Assembly (NCBI GenBank): GCA_964397775.1
Contig: CAYNKL010000099.1
Coordinates: 1 to 14,662 of the forward strand
Origin: Allosediminivita sp964397775
Lineage (GTDB): Bacteria; Pseudomonadota; Alphaproteobacteria; Rhodobacterales; Rhodobacteraceae
Length of the DNA: 14,662 nucleotides
Reading direction: 5' to 3'
Position numbers and translations under genes: made by a program
Notes under the pieces: generated by a model
The model's database searches: none
What the model saw: only the letters and a program-made list of their open reading frames with translations
Told to the model about the DNA's origin: nothing
Shown here: one piece after another, positions 1 through 7,354 of the stretch
Numbering within the stretch: the stretch's first letter is position 1
Layout of the letters: the number at the start of each line of letters is the position of its first letter

Positions 1-308
1 ACTCGGAGCTGGCGCTTCACACGCTGTCGATCTTCCTGCTGCCGCCCTCGATCGCCGAGCTCAAGCGCCGGCTGGAATCGCGCGGGCAGGACGGGCCCGA
101 GATCATCGACCGGCGGATGCAGAAAAGCTGGGACGAGATCTCGCACTGGGGGTCGTATGATTTCGTGCTGGTGAACGAGGATCTCGACGCCACGGAGGCG
201 CGGCTGAAGAGCATCGTCACCGCCGCACGCCTGCGGCGCACCCAGCAACCGCACCTGCTTGACCATGTGCGCAAGCTGCAGGCGGAATTCGAGGAGGGAG
301 ACGCATGA
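1..308 (+). CDS. gmk: Guanylate kinase, C-terminal part (5' end outside window)
   Basis: Guanylate kinase phosphorylates GMP to GDP with ATP in the cytoplasm and is an essential step of guanine nucleotide synthesis. The reading frame is open from base 3 and gives about 101 residues up to TGA at 306-308. Visible family features are the LID-to-C-terminal region with IFLLPPS near the left edge, a basic KRRLESRG stretch, and the late SHWGSYDFVLVN segment followed by the C-terminal helix rich in Arg, Leu and Glu. The P-loop and GMP-binding part lie upstream of the window. The stop overlaps the next start as ATGA at 305-308, so translation of the two genes is probably coupled. The identification rests on recalled similarity to bacterial Gmk C-termini and is firm despite truncation. 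Confidence 0.93.
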   Translation, partial: SELALHTLSIFLLPPSIAELKRRLESRGQDGPEIIDRRMQKSWDEISHWGSYDFVLVNEDLDATEARLKSIVTAARLRRTQQPHLLDHVRKLQAEFEEGDA

Positions 309-826
309 CGCTCTACGCATTGGAGGGCCACGCGCCACAGCTCGCCGACAGCGCCTGGGCGGCGCCCGACGCCAACCTGATCGGCAAGGTCGTGCTCGAG
401 GAGGACGCTTCGGTCTGGTTCGGCTGCACCCTGCGCGGCGACAACGAGGAGATCCGCGTCGGCGCCGGCACCAACGTTCAGGAGAACGTGGTCTGTCACA
501 CGGACATGGGCTTTCCGCTGACCATCGGCGCGGGCTGCACCATCGGCCACAAGGTCATGCTGCACGGCTGCACAATCGGCGAGAACACCCTGATCGGCAT
601 GGGGGCGACGATCCTGAACGGCGCGAAGATCGGCAAGAACTGCCTGATCGGGGCAGGGGCCCTGGTGACCGAGGGCAAGGAGATTCCCGACGGCAGCCTC
701 GTCATGGGGATGCCGGCCAAAGTGGTGCGCGCGCTCGATGACGAAGCGATCCGCAGGCTCGAGGCCTCGGCGCTTCACTACCAGCAGAATGCCCGGCGCT
801 TTGCCGAGGGACTGGCGCCGCTCTAG
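305..826 (+). CDS. Gamma-class carbonic anhydrase family protein (left-handed beta-helix)
   Basis: The 173-residue protein is a trimeric left-handed beta-helix type of the YrdA/PaaY/gamma-carbonic-anhydrase family. Hexapeptide repeats run through residues about 20-140 (for example IGAGCTIGHKV, IGENTLIGMGA, IGKNCLIGAGA). His65, His82 and His87 sit at the positions and spacing of the three metal ligands that bind zinc or iron between subunits. The family includes real carbonic anhydrases and proteins without measured activity, so CO2 hydration is only inferred. The acidic proton-shuttle loop of archaeal Cam is absent, as in other short bacterial members. Its ATG overlaps the gmk stop (ATGA). 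A GGAGG-type site at 294-299 fits this start. The product is cytoplasmic, with no signal peptide. Confidence 0.9.
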   Translation: MTLYALEGHAPQLADSAWAAPDANLIGKVVLEEDASVWFGCTLRGDNEEIRVGAGTNVQENVVCHTDMGFPLTIGAGCTIGHKVMLHGCTIGENTLIGMGATILNGAKIGKNCLIGAGALVTEGKEIPDGSLVMGMPAKVVRALDDEAIRRLEASALHYQQNARRFAEGLAPL

Positions 827-856
827 GCGTCGGAACGAAGGAAAGGTCCAGAAGAC

Positions 857-2038
857 ATGGCGATGAAACCCACCCTCCAGCGCCCCGGCGGCCTGCCGGC
901 CAGCGTGTCGACATCCGTCGTGACCCCGATCATGCCCTCGGTGGTCTATGCCAGCGATACGCCGGATTCGCTCGACGATCAGTACGAGGGGCGGTCTTCG
1001 GGCTATACCTACGCCCGTGAAGGGCACCCGAATGCCGACGTGCTGGGCCAGCGGATCGACCTTCTCGAGGGATGCGAGGACGGCGTCGTCACGGGCTCGG
1101 GCATGGCGGCGGTCAGTGCCGTGCTGCTGGGCCTGACCAAGGCCGGTGATCACGTGGTGGGCGGCAACCAGCTTTACGGCCGGTCGCTGCGGATGATGAC
1201 CGAGGATCTGCCCCGGCTGGGAATCGCGACCTCGCTGGCCGATCCGACGGATGTGGCCTCGGTCCGGGCGGCGCTGCGGCCCGAGACGAAGATGGTGGTG
1301 ATCGAGGTGGTCTCGAACCCGACGCTGCGGATCGCCGATATCGACGGGATCGCCGAGCTTTGCCGCGAGGCGGGCGTGCTGCTGGTGGTGGACAACACCT
1401 TCACCACGCCTGCGGCCATCAAGCCCTTCGATCACGGTGCGGACATCGTGATCCATTCGATCACCAAGCTGCTGGCGGGGCACTCGGACGTGACGCTCGG
1501 CTGGGTCGGTGCGAAGGATCCGGAGCTGACCCAGCGGATGCGGGTCTTTGCCGTGACCACGGGTATGACGCCGAGCCCCTACGAGTGCTGGCTGGCCGAG
1601 CGGGGGCTGATGACCTTCCAGCTGCGGTTCGACCGCGCGCAGGCAACCGCCGAACGGCTGGGCGCCCATCTTGCGGGCAAGCCGGGGGTCACGCGGGTGC
1701 TTTATCCGACCCGGCCGGATCATCCGGACGCGGCGCGGGCGCAGGGCCTGCTGAAAGGGCAGGGCGGCAACATGCTGAGCTTCGAGATCGAGGGCGGTCG
1801 CGCAGCGGCCAATGCCTTTGCCCATGCCGCGGACGGCATCGCCTTTGCGCCCACTCTGGGCGACGTCGGCACGACGCTGTCGCATCCTGCCTCCTCCTCG
1901 CACAGGGCGCTGACGCCCGAGGGGCGGAGTGCGATCGGCATCTCCGAGGGGTTCTTCCGCGTCTCAGTCGGGCTCGAGGAGCCGGAGGCGCTGATGGCCA
2001 CCTTCGACGCCGGGCTGGAGGCCGCGGGGCAGATCTGA
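857..2038 (+). CDS. PLP-dependent trans-sulfuration enzyme (Cys/Met metabolism family)
   Basis: This 393-residue protein belongs to the Cys/Met metabolism PLP enzymes (cystathionine gamma-synthase, beta- and gamma-lyases, O-acyl-homoserine sulfhydrylases). Visible hallmarks are the YTYAREGHPN segment (Tyr52 and Arg54, which contact the PLP phosphate of the neighbouring subunit), the SGMAA turn at 81-85, VVDNTF with Asp179 against the pyridine nitrogen, and HSITKLLAGHSD with Lys204 as Schiff-base lysine. The late SSSHR and FFRVSVGLE segments bind the substrate carboxylate. Length is normal. Sequence alone does not tell a lyase from a synthase or sulfhydrylase, so no symbol is given. AAGGAAAGG at 838-846 lies well placed before the ATG. 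The stop shares a base with the phoR start (TGATG), so the two genes are probably co-translated. Confidence 0.88.
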   Translation: MAMKPTLQRPGGLPASVSTSVVTPIMPSVVYASDTPDSLDDQYEGRSSGYTYAREGHPNADVLGQRIDLLEGCEDGVVTGSGMAAVSAVLLGLTKAGDHVVGGNQLYGRSLRMMTEDLPRLGIATSLADPTDVASVRAALRPETKMVVIEVVSNPTLRIADIDGIAELCREAGVLLVVDNTFTTPAAIKPFDHGADIVIHSITKLLAGHSDVTLGWVGAKDPELTQRMRVFAVTTGMTPSPYECWLAERGLMTFQLRFDRAQATAERLGAHLAGKPGVTRVLYPTRPDHPDAARAQGLLKGQGGNMLSFEIEGGRAAANAFAHAADGIAFAPTLGDVGTTLSHPASSSHRALTPEGRSAIGISEGFFRVSVGLEEPEALMATFDAGLEAAGQI

Positions 2039-3075
2039 TGGAGGGCCGCGCCGAGGACTTCGTGAATGCCAGCCCGCTGCCCGCGGTGCTGATCCAGCGC
2101 GACGAGCGTATCGCGGCGCTGAATGCCGAGGCGCGCAAGCTTCTGGGCGAGGCGGTGCAGGGTCGGCATTTCATCACCGCCCTGCGCCAGCCGATGGTTC
2201 TGGACGCGGTGGAGGCCTGCCTGCGCGAAGGCGCCTCTCGGCGCACGGAGTACCTGACCAACGACGGCCGGCAGGACACGACCTTTCACGTGACCGTCCG
2301 ACCCGTGGGGCTCGAAGGTGGCGCAGGCGCCATGCTGACCTTCGAGGACGTGACCCATGTCGAGCAGATCGGCCAGATGCGGCGCGATTTCGTCGCCAAC
2401 GTGAGCCACGAGCTGCGCACGCCGCTGACCGCGCTGATCGGCTTCATCGAGACGCTGCGCGGCCCGGCGCGGAACGATCCCGCCGGGCAGGAACGGTTTC
2501 TGGGTATCATGGAGACCGAGGCGCACCGGATGAACCGGCTGGTGGGCGACCTGCTTTCGCTCAGCCGGGTGGAGGCGGAAGAACGGGTGCGGCCCACCGA
2601 GCGTCTGGATCCGGCCGCGCTGATCCGCTCCACGATCCACGGACTGATGCCCATCGCGCAGGAGGCCGGCGTCACGCTTCAAGCCGAACTGCCGGCAGAG
2701 AGTGTCGCGATCATGGGCGATGCCGACCAGCTTCGTCAGGTGGTGACAAACCTGCTGGAAAACGCGATCAAATATTCCGGGCGCGACGCCGGCGCCACCG
2801 TGACGCTAACCGGGCCGACCTACGAGCCGAGGTTGCGCGGGCAGGGGGTGCGGATCGAAGTGGCCGATACCGGGCAGGGGATCGATCCGATCCACCTTCC
2901 CCGCCTGACCGAGCGCTTCTACCGGGTGGACAATCACCGCTCGCGCGAGATGGGCGGCACCGGTCTTGGCCTCGCCATCGTGAAGCACATCGTCAACCGC
3001 CACCGCGGGCGGCTGCGCGTCGACAGCGAGCGCGGAAAAGGCACCACCTTCACGATCATCCTGCCTGTCGACTGA
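2038..3075 (+). CDS. phoR: Phosphate regulon sensor histidine kinase PhoR, soluble form
   Basis: The 345-residue protein is a PAS-HisKA-HATPase kinase that controls PhoB according to phosphate transport state. A PAS-like sensor region covers about 8-110. The H-box NVSHELRTPL holds the phosphorylated His124. The catalytic domain shows the N-box NLLENAIKYS (Asn238, Asn242), the G1 box with Asp277 (ADTGQG), the F-box region ERFYRVD, and the G2 box GGTGLGLAIV from about 306. No hydrophobic stretch long enough to cross the membrane exists before the H-box, unlike E. coli PhoR, which has membrane segments. The ATG at 2038 is inside the stop of the preceding gene. The frame is open further upstream but only as a shadow of that gene. 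Assignment to phosphate control comes from the pst-phoU-phoB genes downstream. Confidence 0.92.
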   Translation: MEGRAEDFVNASPLPAVLIQRDERIAALNAEARKLLGEAVQGRHFITALRQPMVLDAVEACLREGASRRTEYLTNDGRQDTTFHVTVRPVGLEGGAGAMLTFEDVTHVEQIGQMRRDFVANVSHELRTPLTALIGFIETLRGPARNDPAGQERFLGIMETEAHRMNRLVGDLLSLSRVEAEERVRPTERLDPAALIRSTIHGLMPIAQEAGVTLQAELPAESVAIMGDADQLRQVVTNLLENAIKYSGRDAGATVTLTGPTYEPRLRGQGVRIEVADTGQGIDPIHLPRLTERFYRVDNHRSREMGGTGLGLAIVKHIVNRHRGRLRVDSERGKGTTFTIILPVD

Positions 3076-3095
3076 GGTCGGTTCCGGCCTGACCT
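3075..3095 (+). terminator. Weak hairpin just after phoR
   Basis: AGGTC (3075-3079) pairs with GACCT (3091-3095) and the adjacent GG can pair with CC across a small bulge. There is no T tract, so at best it is a weak or Rho-assisted end of the gmk-phoR transcript. Confidence 0.3.
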
Positions 3096-3316
3096 GCGTT
3101 CATGAACACGCTGTTACATTCGGCCGTCCGGCGAAGGTGTTTTGCGGCGAGCGAATCCATGATCTACCGCAACGTCACCCTTTGGCCCGGGTCCGTTCAA
3201 AGAAGCTGGCGAAAATAACCGATACGGCAAGGCACGTTAGCCAATCCGTCCCGGTTGCGGGAGAAATCCGGCCCTCGCGGGACGATTTCCGTGAAAAATC
3301 CGCCGCCCGAGGGTGC

Positions 3317-3345
3317 GTGTCATATAACCGTTACATGGCTGTCAC
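3317..3345 (+). promoter_or_regulatory. Pho box upstream of pstS (three 11-bp direct repeats)
   Basis: Three PhoB half-sites of the CTGTCAT type follow one another: GTGTCAT at 3317-3323, CCGTTAC at 3328-3334 and CTGTCAC at 3339-3345. The GT of each unit is exactly 11 bp from the next, the spacing known for PhoB dimers bound head to tail on one face of DNA. The element lies 80-110 bp before the pstS start. In such promoters PhoB replaces -35 recognition, and indeed no good -35 is visible. CATAGC (3351-3356) and TCTAGC (3365-3370) are possible but poor -10 elements. PhoB encoded by the last gene of this operon is the expected ligand, giving positive autoregulation. Confidence 0.85.
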
Positions 3346-3354
3346 AAAAGCATA

Positions 3355-3379
3355 GCCGGCCGGGTCTAGCCCTGCCGGC
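3355..3379 (+). repeat. Inverted repeat between the Pho box and pstS
   Basis: GCCGGC at 3355-3360 and 3374-3379 can pair, with an inner GGG/CCC pairing (3362-3364 with 3370-3372) around the loop TCTAG. It sits immediately after the Pho box, either over the core promoter or at the extreme 5' end of the pstS leader. Its function is unknown. Confidence 0.4.
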
Positions 3380-3425
3380 GGAGATCATCGTGGGGATGAG
3401 CGATTCCGAAACTCAGGAGCATTCC

Positions 3426-4466
3426 ATGAACGTCAAACTGACCGCCTCCGCCCTGGCGATCGCTGCCGTTTCCGCATCGGGCGCCTACGCTCAGGACCGC
3501 GACAACGTCCAGATCGCCGGTTCCTCGACCGTTCTGCCCTATGCCTCGATCGTCGCAGAGCTGTTCGGCGAGAACACCGACTTCCCGACTCCGGTCGTGG
3601 AATCGGGCGGTTCGTCCACCGGCCTGGCACGCTTCTGCGAAGGCGTCGGCGAAGGCACCATCGACATCGCCAACGCATCGCGCCCCATCCGCGACAGCGA
3701 AGTCGAAACCTGCGCCAACAACGGTGTGGACGAGATCATCCAGGTCCGCATCGGCTATGACGGCATCGTTTTCGCCAGCCAGATCGACGGGCCCGAATTC
3801 AACGCCTTCGAGCCCTCCGACTGGTTCCAGGCCATCGCGGCCGAACTGCCCGTCGACGGCGAGATCGTCGAGAACCCCAACACCACCTGGGCCGACGTGA
3901 ACGGCGATCTGCCCGACGCCGAGATCCTGACCTTCATCCCTGGCACCCGTCACGGCACCCGCGAAGTCTTTGAAGAGAACGTCCTGCTGCAGGGCTGCGA
4001 AGACACCGGCGCCATGCAGGCCTTCATGGACTCCGGCATGGACGAAGATGCGGCCGAAGAGGCCTGCATGACCGTCCGCACCGACGGCATGTCGGTCGAC
4101 ATCGACGGCGACTACACCGAGACCCTGGCCCGCATCCAGTCGAACCCGAACGGTGTCGGCGTCTTCGGCCTGGCGTTCTACGAGAACAACACCGACAGCC
4201 TGAAGGTCGCCACCATGGGCGGTGTTGCACCCTCGACCGAGACCATCGCATCGGGCGAATACCCCGTGTCGCGTCCGCTGTTCTTCTACATCAAGAAGGC
4301 CCACATCGGCGTGGTCCCGGGCGTCAAGGAATACGCGCAGTTCTTCATGGCTGACGAGATCGCAGGCCCCGGTGGCCCGCTTGCCAACTACGGCCTCGTC
4401 CCCGATCCGGAACTGGCAGAGACCCAGTCGCTGATCGAGAACGAAACCACCATGAGCGAGATGTAA
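3426..4466 (+). CDS. pstS: Phosphate ABC transporter, periplasmic substrate-binding protein PstS
   Basis: PstS binds inorganic phosphate in the periplasm and delivers it to PstC/PstA. Starting at ATG 3426 gives 346 residues. The start is chosen because CAGGAG at 3414-3419 lies 6 bp before it and because it opens a clean Sec signal peptide (MNVK, hydrophobic core, AYA cleaved after Ala22). The frame is open further upstream but that part has no such features and overlaps the Pho box. Phosphate-contacting segments are visible: GSSTV (32-36), SGGSSTG (60-66), SRPI (85-88) and GTRHGTRE (173-180). Mature protein is markedly acidic, as is usual in marine and salt-tolerant bacteria, and has no lipobox cysteine, so it should be freely soluble. 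First gene of the Pho-box-controlled operon. Confidence 0.96.
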   Translation: MNVKLTASALAIAAVSASGAYAQDRDNVQIAGSSTVLPYASIVAELFGENTDFPTPVVESGGSSTGLARFCEGVGEGTIDIANASRPIRDSEVETCANNGVDEIIQVRIGYDGIVFASQIDGPEFNAFEPSDWFQAIAAELPVDGEIVENPNTTWADVNGDLPDAEILTFIPGTRHGTREVFEENVLLQGCEDTGAMQAFMDSGMDEDAAEEACMTVRTDGMSVDIDGDYTETLARIQSNPNGVGVFGLAFYENNTDSLKVATMGGVAPSTETIASGEYPVSRPLFFYIKKAHIGVVPGVKEYAQFFMADEIAGPGGPLANYGLVPDPELAETQSLIENETTMSEM

Positions 4467-4479
4467 GACCCCGGTCTTA
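4464..4479 (+). repeat. Small hairpin covering the pstS stop codon
   Basis: TAAGACC (4464-4470) and GGTCTTA (4473-4479) are perfect complements separated by CC. The stop codon TAA forms the base of the stem. It precedes the larger stem at 4491-4519. Confidence 0.5.
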
Positions 4480-4490
4480 CGCGTAATGCG

Positions 4491-4519
4491 GCGGGTGGCG
4501 TCAGGCTGGCGCCACCCGC
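4491..4519 (+). terminator. Strong hairpin between pstS and pstC (partial terminator or mRNA-stabilising stem)
   Basis: GCGGGTGGCG (4491-4500) pairs perfectly with CGCCACCCGC (4510-4519) around a 9-nt loop. Only TTT follows, so it should stop few polymerases but would protect the 3' end of a pstS segment from exonucleases. The pstC start is 28 bp further on, with no promoter evident. This fits the known need for far more binding protein than permease. Confidence 0.7.
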
Positions 4520-4547
4520 TTTCCCGAACACAGGTGCGGAAGTCATC

Positions 4548-6011
4548 ATGTCACCATTCTGGATACTCATCGTCATCGGGATCGTCGCGGTTCTGGGCTA
4601 TGTTGGCGCCCGGCGGCGTGCGATGGCCTCGGCTTCGGGCAACATCCGCAACCTGCACTCGCTACCGAATTTCTACGGCATGAACGCCCTGCTCGCCGGG
4701 CTTGTGCCCGCGCTGCTGCTGCTGGCCGTCTGGAGCGCCGTTCAGCCCATCGTCATCAAGCAGTCGGTTCAGAGCATCATCCTCGCGGAAAATCCCGATC
4801 TCGGCGCGGGCGATCTGAGCCTCGTGATGACCCAGGTGCAGCGGCTGGCCGAGGGGCTTTCCGGGGCTATGGGTCGCGATGAGCTGACGCGCGGCGAAGT
4901 GTTCGACATGCGCGCCGACCTCACGAACGTGCGCGGTCGCCTTGCCGACCTTGGCGTTGCGCTGTCCGGCGATGTGACCCAGACCGAACTGAAGGCCGCC
5001 CAACGCTACCTTGGCATCCTTGCCTGGGGCGACACGATGAAGACGATCGCCGTGATCGCGGTTTCGCTGATCGGGACCGCCATCGCCTTCGTGAAGACGG
5101 ACAAGGACTACCGCGCCCGCAACGCGGTCGAGTTCATGTCGCGCATGATGCTTCTGACCGCAGCCTGCATCGCCATCCTGACGACGGTCGGCATCGTGCT
5201 GTCCCTGGTCTTCAACACCGTGGAGTTCCTCAGGCTCTATCCGGCGTGGGACTTCTTCTTCGGCACGCGCTGGAACGGCACCAGCCAGCTTGGCCTGCTG
5301 CCGCTGCTCTGGGGCACGCTCTACATCTCGATCATCGCGCTGATCGTGGCCGTGCCCATCGGACTTTTCGCGGCGATCTACCTTTCGGAATACGCCTCCA
5401 AGCCCGTGCGCGCCTTTGCCAAGCCCGCGCTGGAGGTCCTCGCCGGCATTCCAACCATCGTCTACGGTCTTTTCGCGCTGCTGACCGTCGGGCCCTTCCT
5501 TCTGAACGTCTTTGGTGACGGCGGGGCGCTTGGCGTCGACTGGATGAGCGGCGCCACCGCCGTCATGACCGCGGGACTTGTGATGGGGATCATGCTGGTG
5601 CCCTTCGTGTCGTCGCTGTCCGACGACATCATCAACGCGGTGCCGCAGGCCATGCGCGACGGCTCGTACGGGCTTGGCGCCACGCAATCCGAGACCATCC
5701 GCCAGGTGATCCTGCCGGCGGCGCTGCCGGGCATCGTGGGCGCCATCCTGCTCGCAGCCTCGCGCGCCATTGGCGAGACGATGATCGTGGTGCTGGGGGC
5801 AGGGGCCGCGGCACGGCTGAGCATGAACCCCTTCGAGGCGATGACGACCGTGACCACGCGGATCGTCAGCCAGCTGACCGGCGACGCCGACTTCACGAGC
5901 CCCGAGGCGCTTGTCGCCTTTGCGCTGGGGATGACGCTTTTCGTCATCACCCTCGGGCTCAACGTCTTCGCGCTTTATATCGTGCGCAAATACCGGGAGC
6001 AGTACGAGTAA
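4548..6011 (+). CDS. pstC: Phosphate ABC transporter permease PstC, long form
   Basis: PstC with PstA forms the inner-membrane phosphate channel. At 487 residues it is much longer than the ~320 of E. coli. The first ~240 residues hold membrane segments at about 4-22, 44-67, 165-182 and 200-224, with a polar, probably helical region (68-160) between them. This layout is known in alphaproteobacterial PstC (N-terminal DUF3708-type region). The permease domain follows at about 250-480, with five or so helices. The EAA-type loop that docks on PstB lies around 374-410 and contains LGATQSETIRQV and the terminal RAIGET. The ribosome site is poor (GGTGCGGA at about 4533-4540). Its TAA shares a base with the pstA ATG. 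Confidence 0.94.
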   Translation: MSPFWILIVIGIVAVLGYVGARRRAMASASGNIRNLHSLPNFYGMNALLAGLVPALLLLAVWSAVQPIVIKQSVQSIILAENPDLGAGDLSLVMTQVQRLAEGLSGAMGRDELTRGEVFDMRADLTNVRGRLADLGVALSGDVTQTELKAAQRYLGILAWGDTMKTIAVIAVSLIGTAIAFVKTDKDYRARNAVEFMSRMMLLTAACIAILTTVGIVLSLVFNTVEFLRLYPAWDFFFGTRWNGTSQLGLLPLLWGTLYISIIALIVAVPIGLFAAIYLSEYASKPVRAFAKPALEVLAGIPTIVYGLFALLTVGPFLLNVFGDGGALGVDWMSGATAVMTAGLVMGIMLVPFVSSLSDDIINAVPQAMRDGSYGLGATQSETIRQVILPAALPGIVGAILLAASRAIGETMIVVLGAGAAARLSMNPFEAMTTVTTRIVSQLTGDADFTSPEALVAFALGMTLFVITLGLNVFALYIVRKYREQYE

Positions 6012-7339
6012 TGACCGACGCGACCAACAATCCCGGGGCCGCGGCCCCCGCGCCTGCCCGCAAGGGCGCCTCGCTCCTGACGCTCGATGAGAACACCAAG
6101 AAGCGCAACCGCGCCGAGGCCCGCTTCCGGTCCTACGGGATCGCGGCCATTGCCATAGGGCTTGCCTTTCTCGTCATGCTGGTCTGGTCGATCCTGTCCT
6201 CGGGGCTGCCCGCCTTCACGCGGACCGTCGTCGAGATCCAGCTGACCGTGACGCAGGAAGAATATGCCGAGGCCGAGGATCAGCTCTTCAAGACGCGCGC
6301 CTACCAGGATCTGCTCGTCGGCTCGCTGGCCGCCGAACTGGGCGAGAATGTCGATCCCGAAGCCGTCGAGCGCATCATCGGCAGCCCCGGCGCCAAGCTG
6401 CGGAACTATTATACGGCGAACGAGGACAAGCTCGGCGAGCCCGTGACCTTCAAGCTGCCGACCTCGAGCCGGACGGACGGCTACTTCAAGGGCCGGATCA
6501 CCCGCGAGGGGCAGGAAAGGTCCACCTTCCTCACGCCCGAGGATCTCGATCTTGCCGACGAGATGAAGGAAAAGGGCATCATCACCAGCGAGTTCAACTG
6601 GCAGTTCCTGACCGGCACCGAAGCCTCGGACGACAACCCCGTGGCTGCGGGCATCGGCGCCTCGGTTGTGGGCTCGTTCTACATGATGGCCGTGGTGCTG
6701 ATCCTGTCGCTGCCCATCGGCGTGGCGGCCTCGATCTACCTCGAGGAGTTCGCGCCGAAGAACCGCTTCACCGACATCATCGAGGTGAACATCTCGAACC
6801 TCGCGGCGGTGCCCTCGATCGTCTTCGGCATCCTCGGGCTGGCCTTCTTCATCCAGTTCGCGGGCCTGCCGCGTTCGGCGCCTCTGGTGGGCGGGCTTGT
6901 GCTGACGCTGATGACGCTGCCGACCATCATCATCTCGACCCGCGCGGCGCTGCGCGCGGTGCCGCCCTCGATCCGCGCCGCGGCGCTGGGGGTCGGGGCC
7001 TCGAAGATGCAGTCGGTGTTCCATCACGTGTTGCCGCTGGCGATGCCGGGCATCCTGACGGGCACGATCATCGGCCTTGCGCAGGCGCTTGGCGAAACCG
7101 CGCCGCTGCTGCTGATCGGCATGGTCGGCTTCGTGGCGCTGAAGTATCCTGACGGCGTGGCCGAGGGGCTGCTCGACAGCAACTCGGCGATGCCGGCGCA
7201 GATCTACACCTGGGCCTCGCGGGCCGACCAGATCTTCTACGAGAAGGCCTGGGGCGGGATCATCGTCCTGCTGGTTTTCCTGCTGACCATGAACATCGTG
7301 GCCATCGTCCTGCGCCGTCGCTTTGAGCGTCGCTGGTAA
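6011..7339 (+). CDS. pstA: Phosphate ABC transporter permease PstA, long form
   Basis: This is the second channel subunit, 442 residues against about 300 in E. coli. A cytoplasmic tail rich in Ala, Pro and Lys/Arg (1-40) precedes one membrane segment (about 42-66). Next comes a polar region of about 145 residues, probably periplasmic, which matches the N-terminal extension seen in alphaproteobacterial PstA (DUF3333 type). The permease domain starts near 212. The EAA loop is at about 322-365 (LGVGASKMQSVFHH, ending in LAQALGETAP). The last residues RRRFERRW form a cytoplasmic basic tail. The ATG overlaps the pstC stop by one base, indicating coupled translation and equal stoichiometry of the two permeases. 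Confidence 0.94.
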   Translation: MTDATNNPGAAAPAPARKGASLLTLDENTKKRNRAEARFRSYGIAAIAIGLAFLVMLVWSILSSGLPAFTRTVVEIQLTVTQEEYAEAEDQLFKTRAYQDLLVGSLAAELGENVDPEAVERIIGSPGAKLRNYYTANEDKLGEPVTFKLPTSSRTDGYFKGRITREGQERSTFLTPEDLDLADEMKEKGIITSEFNWQFLTGTEASDDNPVAAGIGASVVGSFYMMAVVLILSLPIGVAASIYLEEFAPKNRFTDIIEVNISNLAAVPSIVFGILGLAFFIQFAGLPRSAPLVGGLVLTLMTLPTIIISTRAALRAVPPSIRAAALGVGASKMQSVFHHVLPLAMPGILTGTIIGLAQALGETAPLLLIGMVGFVALKYPDGVAEGLLDSNSAMPAQIYTWASRADQIFYEKAWGGIIVLLVFLLTMNIVAIVLRRRFERRW

Positions 7340-7354
7340 CAAGGATATATGGAT

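Noticed and set aside
17..1903. Minus-strand open frame of about 628 codons over gmk to the trans-sulfuration gene
   Set aside because: Antisense shadow caused by high GC3 codon use. No recognisable domain.
3255..3425. Longer N-terminus for PstS
   Set aside because: It would cover the Pho box and hide the signal peptide inside the protein. The ATG at 3426 has a good ribosome site and starts the signal peptide.
4486..4683. Small plus-strand frame across the pstS-pstC spacer
   Set aside because: It overlaps the 10-bp stem and the start of pstC in another frame, with no ribosome site or protein-like composition.
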